DNA of 20,588 nt from JAWLBW01 sp041687475 (GTDB taxonomy: Bacteria; J088; JAWLBW01), in assembly GCA_041687475.1 (NCBI GenBank), contig JAWLBW010000046.1, forward strand, positions 1 to 20,588. Reading direction: 5' to 3'. The translations under genes and the position numbers were made by a program. This document shows, one piece after another, positions 1 to 6,891 of this stretch; positions within the stretch are counted from its first letter, which is position 1, and each line of letters opens with the position of its first letter. Below the pieces are notes generated by a model. It had not been told where the DNA came from and did no database searches. It was given only the letters and a program-made list of their open reading frames with translations.

Positions 1-1
1 C

Positions 2-424
2 GTCGGCCGCGATGAAGCCTTCCTGATCGAGCTTGACGCCGGCCGCCTGTTCGGCAAGCAGCCCGAAGCCCGCATGGACTACGAAAACATTCCCACGGTC
101 ATCTTCAGCCATCCGCCCATCGGCACGGTGGGCATGACCGAAGAAGAAGCCCACGCCGCGTACGGCTCCGAGGTCAAGGTTTACTCGACGCGCTTCAACC
201 CCATGTACCATGCCATGACCCAACGCAAGGTACCCACGGCCATGAAGCTGATCACCGTCGGTCCGCGCGAAAAGGTCATGGGCGTGCACGTCATCGGTCA
301 CGGCGCCGACGAAATGATTCAAGGCTTTGCCGTAGCCGTGAAAATGGGCGCCACCAAGGCCGACTTCGACAACACGGTGGCCATTCACCCCACGAGCGCA
401 GAAGAGCTCGTGACCTTACGATAA
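2..424 (+). CDS. gor: Glutathione-disulfide reductase, C-terminal part (cut by window edge)
   Basis: NADPH- and FAD-dependent reductase that returns glutathione disulfide to glutathione in the cytoplasm. Only the C-terminal dimerisation domain is present, about 140 residues; the redox CxxxxC motif and nucleotide-binding domains lie outside the window. The visible part is very close to bacterial and human glutathione reductases: NIPTVIFSHPPIGTVGMTEE, then DEMIQGFAVAVKMGATKADF, and the ending HPTSAEELVTLR, which carries the family's catalytic His-Glu pair. This ending separates it from lipoamide or mercury reductases. The frame is open from base 2. The first 25 or so residues are odd: the family's LTPVAIAAGRRLxxRLF stretch is replaced by a segment about five residues shorter that keeps only DAGR and LF. 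The gene stops at TAA and is followed by a long gene-free gap. Confidence 0.9.
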   Translation, partial: VGRDEAFLIELDAGRLFGKQPEARMDYENIPTVIFSHPPIGTVGMTEEEAHAAYGSEVKVYSTRFNPMYHAMTQRKVPTAMKLITVGPREKVMGVHVIGHGADEMIQGFAVAVKMGATKADFDNTVAIHPTSAEELVTLR

Positions 425-609
425 GCACGAACGAACGGTAGTCGCCCGACGTCCGTCGTCGGTCGCCCGAGTAGAAACGGTGTAGCTGCGGCCCCGTCGA
501 GGAGCAGGGAAGTATTGTGTGCCCGGCCTGGCAGCCGGATCGCAAAGGGGAACGAGGGTCATGGGGGTGCAGGGGGCGAAATCCCCAGCGGTAATATGAA
601 CTACGCACG

Positions 610-645
610 GTCATCCCGAGCAGCGGCGAGGGACCTGAACCCTCC
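610..645. repeat. Dispersed-repeat-like segment (GTCATCCCGAG type)
   Basis: The segment opens with GTCATCCCGAGCAGCGGCGA and runs on into GGGACCTGAACCCTCC. It closely resembles a short repeat family (GTCATCCCGAGCGCAGCGAGG...) that I recall as scattered between genes in many environmental bacterial genomes. Only one copy is in the window, so calling it a repeat rests on memory. Confidence 0.4.
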
Positions 646-806
646 AGCACGAGCTAATGAGGCTCGACGCAGATCTTATCGCCCCTTCTCAGGCTCACCT
701 TCTCTCCGGTTCAACCGTTTCGACAGTCTCGGCGAAGAAGCCGTGCTGCACGACCGCACGTGGGGATCGCAGCCGTCGGGCTGCTCCGGCTTCGCCGCCG
801 TGGGAA

Positions 807-842
807 TGGACGGGGTGGACGGAGTGGACGAGGTGGACCACC
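807..842. repeat. 9-base tandem repeat, about four units
   Basis: Four consecutive 9-base units begin with TGGAC: TGGACGGGG, TGGACGGAG, TGGACGAGG and TGGACCACC. Because the unit is a multiple of three, every frame reads through it as a three-residue peptide repeat (for example GVD-GVD-EVD), which inflates the spurious open frames here. Confidence 0.75.
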
Positions 843-979
843 GAGTTACGGTAAGTCGCCCCTTCTCCCCCTCGCTCCCTCTCCCCATCAACGCGGGCAC
901 CGTCCGTAAAGCACGCGCTCGCCAGGCAGCCTCCGGCAATCGACGTTCGTCCTCCTTCCACCCGAAAGTAGAAGGCGAA

Positions 980-1525
980 ATGGCAGATCGGCCTGAAAAC
1001 ATTCCCCCCGGGTGGGCCTATAACCCAGCCTCGTGGTCGCAGCGCCTGCCCATTGTTGCGCTGGCTTTTCTGGGCTTTCTCATCGCCGGCTACCTTTCGC
1101 TGTACCAACTCGACGTGTTCGCCACCGTGTGGGAGCCGTTTTTCGGCGACGGCAGCGAGAAGGTGCTCAATTCGGCGATTTCCCATGTACTGCCCATTCC
1201 CGATGCGGCTCTGGGCGCCTTCGCCTACCTGGTCGACGTCGTCGCCGGCGTCATCGGGGGGCGTGGCCGCTGGCGCACCATGCCCTGGGTGGTCATCGTC
1301 TTCGGCATTGCCGTCGGACCGCTGGGCGTCGTGAGCATCATGCTGGTGGTCTTTCAGCCGGTACTGCTCGGTGCCTGGTGCACCCTTTGTCTGGCATCGG
1401 CGGTGATATCGCTGTTCATGGTCGGCCCGGCCATGGACGAAGTGCTCGCCAGCCTGCAGCACGTCAAGCGACGCGTCGACGCGGGGGCATCCTTCTGGCG
1501 TGTGCTGTGGAATGGAGAAGGATGA
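980..1525 (+). CDS. VKOR-like thiol-disulfide redox membrane protein
   Basis: A 181-residue integral membrane protein of the vitamin K epoxide reductase-like type. These use a membrane CxxC pair and quinone to form or shuffle disulfides in the cell envelope. Four hydrophobic segments are visible (about 24-45, 78-93, 102-127 and 128-149). The signature is WCTLC (Cys134 and Cys137), the VKOR active-site pair at the head of the last helix. The loop WEPFFGDGSEKVL after helix 1 and the following LPIPDAALGAFAYL also fit the family. These two are the only cysteines; the loop pair that relays electrons in many VKORs is absent. I chose the ATG at 980 because GAAGG lies just upstream and the protein then starts as family members do. 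The open frame extends upstream to 515 but that part looks non-coding. Its stop overlaps the next start (ATGA). VKOR membership is likely; substrate unknown. Confidence 0.75.
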   Translation: MADRPENIPPGWAYNPASWSQRLPIVALAFLGFLIAGYLSLYQLDVFATVWEPFFGDGSEKVLNSAISHVLPIPDAALGAFAYLVDVVAGVIGGRGRWRTMPWVVIVFGIAVGPLGVVSIMLVVFQPVLLGAWCTLCLASAVISLFMVGPAMDEVLASLQHVKRRVDAGASFWRVLWNGEG

Positions 1526-1881
1526 TGTGGGCCCAGGTACTCAATACCCTGCTCGGACTCTGGCTCATGGCGGCCCCCGCCCTTTTTGACTACGCCGACA
1601 CCCCCGCGGCCGTCAGCCACCGCATCGTCGGGCCGGTGGTGGTGAGCTTCGCCTTCATAGCCCTCTGGCGCGCCACCCGTCCCGTTCGCCTGGTGAACCT
1701 ACCCCTCGGGTTCTGGCTCATCGTGTCACCCGGTCTGCTGACGCATGTACCCAGCACGCTGTGGATCAGTTTCGCCACCGGCACGCTTATCTGCGTATTC
1801 TCGCTACCCGGCCACCGCAGCGCCGACGAATTTGCCGGCGGGTGGGGCGTGCTTTTCCGGAAAGCCGTGAGAGGGAAGTAA
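1522..1881 (+). CDS. SPW-repeat small membrane protein
   Basis: A 119-residue membrane protein with four hydrophobic segments arranged as two similar halves, each with the pattern N-x-x-x-G-x-W-L-x-x-x-P: residues from LNTLLGLWLMAAPALF in the first and LVNLPLGFWLIVSPGLL in the second. This duplicated Trp-Pro layout is that of the SPW repeat family; the function is not known. The ATG at 1522 overlaps the stop of the VKOR-like gene (ATGA), and GGAGAAGG lies directly upstream, so the two genes are almost certainly co-translated. The ATG at 1525 is equally possible and better spaced from GGAG. The pairing suggests work in the same envelope process, but this is inference. Confidence 0.75.
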   Translation: MMWAQVLNTLLGLWLMAAPALFDYADTPAAVSHRIVGPVVVSFAFIALWRATRPVRLVNLPLGFWLIVSPGLLTHVPSTLWISFATGTLICVFSLPGHRSADEFAGGWGVLFRKAVRGK

Positions 1882-2100
1882 GGACAAGGTCGCGCTTCGC
1901 GCTCGTTTGTTCGTGAAAAGCTATTTACAGGAGAGCGCGGGGCACGCAGAGGGGTGGTGCTCGAAAGCGGTGGTTGCTACACCTCACCCAAGGCACTTCT
2001 TCTTGTTGGCGCGAAGGCGTTCAACACGGTAAAAATGCGGGTAGGGAGTCAGCGAAGCGATTACCCGTGCCCCACATGAAGCGAAGCGCAATCAGACGGC

Positions 2101-2117
2101 GCTCGCCGGAGGCGAGC
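2101..2117. repeat. Inverted repeat GCTCGCC-gga-GGCGAGC
   Basis: A perfect 7-base stem with a 3-base loop. No T-run follows on either strand, so it is not a classical terminator. Confidence 0.6.
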
Positions 2118-2196
2118 ATCAGTCATACACCCATGCAATGGAGGCGCAGGCGGAAAGCCGACTGTGCTGCACGTCGCCCCCTCTCCGGGTCAGATG

Positions 2197-2230
2197 GCAC
2201 GACGACTCCCCCAAGGGAGTGGCCTCGTGC
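2197..2230. repeat. Two-tier inverted repeat (stem, internal loop, stem)
   Basis: Outer arms GCACGA (2197-2202) and TCGTGC (2225-2230) flank inner arms ACTCCC (2205-2210) and GGGAGT (2215-2220) around a CCAA loop. The internal loop is asymmetric, 2 against 4 bases. The shape resembles REP-like elements. Confidence 0.55.
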
Positions 2231-2286
2231 AACCCGTATTGTCTTCAACTCGATCCACCGCCCGTCGAAATCCGGCAAACCCTGCC

Positions 2287-2305
2287 CACTCCCCACCGGG
2301 GAGTG
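2287..2305. repeat. Inverted repeat CACTCCCC-acc-GGGGAGTG
   Basis: A perfect 8-base stem with a 3-base loop. It shares the ACTCCC/GGGAGT core with the inverted repeat about 90 bases to the left, so the two are probably related copies. Confidence 0.65.
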
Positions 2306-2327
2306 CTGAATCACGGCAATTCGGAGA

Positions 2328-2348
2328 GGGGGTTCGCCCCCCCCCCCC
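2328..2348. repeat. GGGGG-TTCG-CCCCC hairpin merged with a run of twelve C
   Basis: Five G, a TTCG tetraloop and then twelve consecutive C (2337-2348). As RNA it would be a very stable UUCG hairpin. The homopolymer is long enough to be prone to slippage or to sequencing error. Confidence 0.6.
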
Positions 2349-2390
2349 ATTGCTGCACGTCGTGTTGTCCTTATTCCGACGTCCGACGTC

Positions 2391-2422
2391 CAGAGCCTGT
2401 CCTGAACGTAGTGAAGGATCCG
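2391..2422. repeat. Dispersed-repeat-like segment (CCTGTCCTGA type)
   Basis: It contains AGAGCCTGTCCTGAACGTAG followed by TGAAGGATCC. From memory it matches a short sequence scattered in intergenic DNA of many environmental bacterial genomes, often wrongly translated as peptides such as CPERSEGS. Only one copy is in the window. Confidence 0.4.
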
Positions 2423-2455
2423 ACAACCTTCGTGCAAGCCGTGCTGCACGTCAAG

Positions 2456-3871
<1,416 letters not shown>

Positions 3872-3938
3872 CGGAAGACTCCTGGGGACGGATCGAATCC
3901 TGGAAACGGGGACGGCACCAGCCCGCCGCCGTTCCTTT

Positions 3939-3967
3939 ACCATACATCCGGCGGCTTGACCTGACAA
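3939..3967 (-). promoter_or_regulatory. Probable sigma-70 promoter of thiC
   Basis: Read on the minus strand, TTGTCA (3962-3967) and TATGGT (3939-3944) are separated by exactly 17 bases. Transcription would start near 3932, giving a leader of about 60 bases. A GC-rich imperfect inverted repeat (GGAACGG ... CCGTTTCC) lies in that leader. It is too short for a TPP riboswitch, and none of that riboswitch's conserved words are seen. Confidence 0.45.
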
Positions 3968-4088
3968 CGGGCCGAAGTAACCAGCTTACGCTCCCGCACC
4001 GATTCCGGCAATGGATTGGGGCACCAAAACGACAGGCTGCAGGCGCGAACCGCCGCACGTTCACGCCGAAACTGCTAACCTGAATATC

Positions 4089-5069
4089 ATGAAGACAGCG
4101 CTCGTCACCCTGGCCCTTCTCCTCCTGCACACGCAGAACGTCGCCGCTCAGGCCGTTTCGCCGGTCACCACCCCCGCCCAAGCGCCTGCCCCGGCAACAG
4201 CGGCGGCGCCCGCGGCTGCCACGGATACGGCCCGCGCCGCCACGGAGCCAACCACGCCCACAGCCCCCGACGGCCCCGAAGCAAAAGACGCCAAAGACGA
4301 GACCAGCGATAACGATTTTCCCGATAAAGGCTGGCTCGTGTCGGCAGGCGGAACCGCAACGCTGACCGAGGGAAACTCCAGCACTCGGGTTTTCGGCGTT
4401 CAACTCGATGCCGACCGCGAATCGTTCCGGTACTTCGTCGGTATCGAAGGGTCGGCCCGCTACGGAAAGACACGCGTCGTGAGCATCGTGCCCGACCCGC
4501 GCGGCGAGACCGAGGCGATTCGCGAGGGCCGGCCGGGCGGTTCGTTCGAAGAGAACATCAACGACTGGCTGCTGAGTAACAAGTACGGCCGCTATCTGAG
4601 CGATCGTCGTTCTCACTACATCTATACCCTGGCCTCGGTCGAGAGCGACCGGTTTCGCGGCTTCTGGATTCGCAGCCAGGGTCAGCTCGGCTACGGATAC
4701 CGCCTGGCGAACGAGCGACTCTCGGCCAAGGTCGAGGCCGGTCTCGACTTCACCGAAGACCACCAGGTCGTCGGTTCGATTCGCAGCCGTCTTTCGCTGG
4801 CGGCCAACATGCTGATTGAATACGTCATTTCCGACACGCTGACACTTCGCGAGAATTTTTCGCACGTGCGAACCCTCGAAACCAACATTCTCGACGTCAG
4901 TCCGCTCGAAGACCACCGCACACGCAGCAATACCAGCTTTCAGGTAAAGCTGACCGACAATTTCGACCTGCGCACTTCGGCGATTCTCGACTATGCGAGC
5001 GTACCGGCTCCGGGCGCCCATAAGACGGACATCAAGTTCACGACGGCCGTGCTCTACTCGATTCTCTGA
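4089..5069 (+). CDS. DUF481-family outer-membrane protein
   Basis: A 326-residue exported protein resembling the DUF481 (YdiY-like) family of putative outer-membrane beta-barrels; the function is not settled. Residues 1-22 (MKTALVTLALLLLHTQNVAA) form a signal peptide. A linker rich in Ala, Pro and Thr, then in Asp and Lys (about 23-80), leads to the barrel. There, alternating strand-like segments such as GGTATLTEGNSSTRVFGVQL, YGRYLSDRRSHYIYTLASV, GQLGYGYRLANERLSAKVEA and SIRSRLSLAANMLIEYVISD show the family pattern. The chain ends in TTAVLYSIL, close to a barrel terminal strand. I chose the ATG at 4089 because the signal peptide begins there; the frame opens at 4011, but that extension would bury it. 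No clear ribosome-binding site is visible. It diverges from thiC. Confidence 0.75.
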   Translation: MKTALVTLALLLLHTQNVAAQAVSPVTTPAQAPAPATAAAPAAATDTARAATEPTTPTAPDGPEAKDAKDETSDNDFPDKGWLVSAGGTATLTEGNSSTRVFGVQLDADRESFRYFVGIEGSARYGKTRVVSIVPDPRGETEAIREGRPGGSFEENINDWLLSNKYGRYLSDRRSHYIYTLASVESDRFRGFWIRSQGQLGYGYRLANERLSAKVEAGLDFTEDHQVVGSIRSRLSLAANMLIEYVISDTLTLRENFSHVRTLETNILDVSPLEDHRTRSNTSFQVKLTDNFDLRTSAILDYASVPAPGAHKTDIKFTTAVLYSIL

Positions 5070-5211
5070 CGCCCCCAAAGCACCTCTTCCCCACCACTTC
5101 GGAAACGAGGCTGGCCCTGCCTTTTCATATCGGCGACAATATCCGGGTGGCTTCCCCCCGTAAGCTGGGAGACGGTTGCCTCGGCATGGTTTTCGCTGCA
5201 TTCAGGAAGCA

Positions 5212-5235
5212 GGCAAGGAAAAGGCTCCTTTTGCC
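5212..5235. repeat. Inverted repeat around AAAAGG-ct-CCTTTT
   Basis: AAAAGG and CCTTTT pair around a 2-base loop, with GGC/GCC arms outside and a 4-base bulge on the left. It sits between the DUF481 gene and the HEAT-repeat gene and could be part of a terminator region. Confidence 0.4.
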
Positions 5236-5265
5236 GCGAATTGCCGTGCAAAAAAATTGCAGCCG

Positions 5266-5287
5266 GGCAAGGTAATTGCCGTTTTTT
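5266..5287 (+). terminator. Possible weak intrinsic terminator
   Basis: GGCAA-ggtaa-TTGCC followed by G and six T. The stem is only 5 bases and lies about 200 bases past the DUF481 stop, so this is tentative. A nearby repeat TGCAA-aaaaa-TTGCA (5247-5261) adds further structure. Confidence 0.3.
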
Positions 5288-5358
5288 GTCACATGGAAGA
5301 ATGGATTGAAGGAAAACGCCACCGCCGGACATGACGTGGCAGTCAACCTCAGACTCGA

Positions 5359-6891
5359 ATGACGACCGCCGTAGCTCCTGACAAGGTATACGAAGCCTGC
5401 CTGGTCGAACTGTACAAGACCATGCGCGCGGCGTCGTTCTATGCCCTCGATCACCCTGCCCTCGCACAGGCGGCCACCCGCGCCCTGCGTTACTTTCAGA
5501 ATCTCCTGCGTGTGGTCGACCGCCTCGAGTTCACCATTACGCGCCAGCAGATCATGCTGGGCGAGCGTCCCCTGCGCGGTCAGCAGCAGGTACTTACGGC
5601 CCTGGCCGGCGACCTCTTCCGCCGCCGGGTAAAGAAGCTCATTTTCCTGCCGGGTATCGAACTCGACGACATGCTCGGCTTCCTGCGTGCCTTCAAACTC
5701 GACGCCGACCAGGTTGCCCGTCGCGGGGGATTCGAGAATGCCCTGGCCCAGTTCGGCGTCAAAGCCATCTGGCCGAACGAAGTCGACTTCAACCGCCTCG
5801 AAGAAGCTGCCGAATTCGAAGAGGAAGAAGAAGAACTCGAAGAGGAAGAAGACACCGAAGAGCTGTCGCCCGAGCAGGAGGCGCTGCGCGATCTGCTGCG
5901 TCGGTTGACCGCCGCCGATGCCGGTCCGTTCATGCTTCTGCTCAAGGAAGTCGTCGAGCGGGGCCGCAACCTTCTCGAAACGCGCGAATATGCCGAAGTG
6001 GGCCTCATTCTCGAAACTTTGCTGGCCTGCACCGAAGACAACGATCGGCATCTCGTGGCGCGCGAATATTCGGAAAAGGCCATTCGCGCGCTGGCATCGC
6101 GCGAGCTGGTGCAATTCAAAATCGCCGAGCTCGAAAAGGCCGGCGACAGGCAGATTGAAAGACTGCTCGCGTTGTTTGAGCTCGTAGGCAGACTGACCGT
6201 GCCGTTTCTGCTCACCGCCCTGGGTACAGCCAACGACAGGGCCGCCCGCCGTAATCTTTCACGCGCCATCGTTTCCTTCGGCGAAAAGGCGGTTCCCCGT
6301 GCCGTAGAAATGCTGGGCGACGACCGCTGGTACGTCAAGCGCAACATACTGGGCATTCTGGCCGACATAGGCAACGCTTCGATACTCGGGCAGGTCGAAC
6401 CGTACCTCGTGCACGAAGACCCGCGGGTCGCCAAGGAAGCCGTGCGAACGGTCTGGCGCCTGGGGGCAGACGACGGGCTGCGGCTGCTTGCGACCACCTG
6501 GCCCCGGCTCGTTCCCGAGGTTCGCATGCATGTGGTGATGCTTTTCGGGGCGCTGCGCTGGCTCGAGGGCCGCAGTGTTCTCGAAAAGGTCGCCCTCGAC
6601 CCGAAGAACGTAGACCTGCAGCTGGCCGCCTGCGAGGCCCTGGGCAAACTCTCCGAACCCGAGAGCTTTCCGGTGCTGGCCCGACTTTACCGGAAAAAGG
6701 GACTCGTGGGTCGGGAAAAACGCCTGCCGGTACGTCGCGCGGCGCTCAAGGCTTTGCTAAACTATGGTGAACCGGCCGAGCCGCTTCTTCGCCGCGCTCT
6801 CGTCGAGCGCGACCCCACCCTGGTTCAAACGGCTCGCCAAGGCCTCGAGCGCCTGGCCGAAACCCAGGGCAAGACAGAGGAGAGCGCATGA
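5359..6891 (+). CDS. HEAT-repeat protein with an N-terminal domain shared with its neighbour
   Basis: A 510-residue, probably cytoplasmic protein of unknown function. Residues 10-115 form a domain with the marks SFYALDHPA, then LEFTITRQQIMLGERPL, then RRRVKKLIFLPGIELDDMLG. The next protein starts with a clearly similar domain. A strongly acidic stretch rich in Glu follows (about 148-169). The rest (about 200-500) is made of helical pairs of HEAT type, for example FGEKAVPRAVEMLGDDRWYV, DPRVAKEAVRTVWRLGADDG and NVDLQLAACEALGKLSEPES. HEAT arrays are usually protein-binding scaffolds. The ATG at 5359 is the first in frame after a stop (5332-5334); its ribosome-binding site is weak. The stop overlaps the next start (ATGA), so the pair is translationally coupled. 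It could be an adaptor or regulator of the HD-GYP partner; this is inference. Confidence 0.8.
   Translation: MTTAVAPDKVYEACLVELYKTMRAASFYALDHPALAQAATRALRYFQNLLRVVDRLEFTITRQQIMLGERPLRGQQQVLTALAGDLFRRRVKKLIFLPGIELDDMLGFLRAFKLDADQVARRGGFENALAQFGVKAIWPNEVDFNRLEEAAEFEEEEEELEEEEDTEELSPEQEALRDLLRRLTAADAGPFMLLLKEVVERGRNLLETREYAEVGLILETLLACTEDNDRHLVAREYSEKAIRALASRELVQFKIAELEKAGDRQIERLLALFELVGRLTVPFLLTALGTANDRAARRNLSRAIVSFGEKAVPRAVEMLGDDRWYVKRNILGILADIGNASILGQVEPYLVHEDPRVAKEAVRTVWRLGADDGLRLLATTWPRLVPEVRMHVVMLFGALRWLEGRSVLEKVALDPKNVDLQLAACEALGKLSEPESFPVLARLYRKKGLVGREKRLPVRRAALKALLNYGEPAEPLLRRALVERDPTLVQTARQGLERLAETQGKTEESA

Larger units (their letters stand above)
425..979. other. Gene-free, repeat-like intergenic region
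   Basis: No convincing gene. Open frames cross it, but they are low in hydrophobic order, lack good start signals and contain repeat-derived peptide strings. It holds a short direct repeat GTCGCCCGA (441-449 and 462-470), a dispersed-repeat-like segment (610-645), one copy of GTGCTGCACG (743-752) and a 9-base tandem repeat (807-842). The start signals of the next gene lie at its right end. Confidence 0.6.
1882..2455. other. Gene-free, hairpin-rich region between SPW gene and thiC
   Basis: No supported gene; open frames here have no family resemblance or ribosome-binding sites. Just after the SPW gene, GCGC-TTC-GCGC (1892-1902) followed by a T-rich stretch could be a weak terminator. Beyond it come three separate inverted repeats, a run of twelve C, three copies of GCTGCACGTC and a dispersed-repeat-like sequence next to thiC. 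The density of palindromes is far above that in the coding parts of the window. Confidence 0.6.

Noticed and set aside
515..979. N-terminal extension of the VKOR-like protein
   Set aside because: The stretch includes the repeat-like segments and the nonamer array; a good ribosome-binding site precedes the ATG at 980.
1882..2455. A CRISPR array or mobile element in the hairpin-rich gap
   Set aside because: There are no regularly spaced repeats of fixed length, no transposase and no terminal inverted repeats with target duplication.
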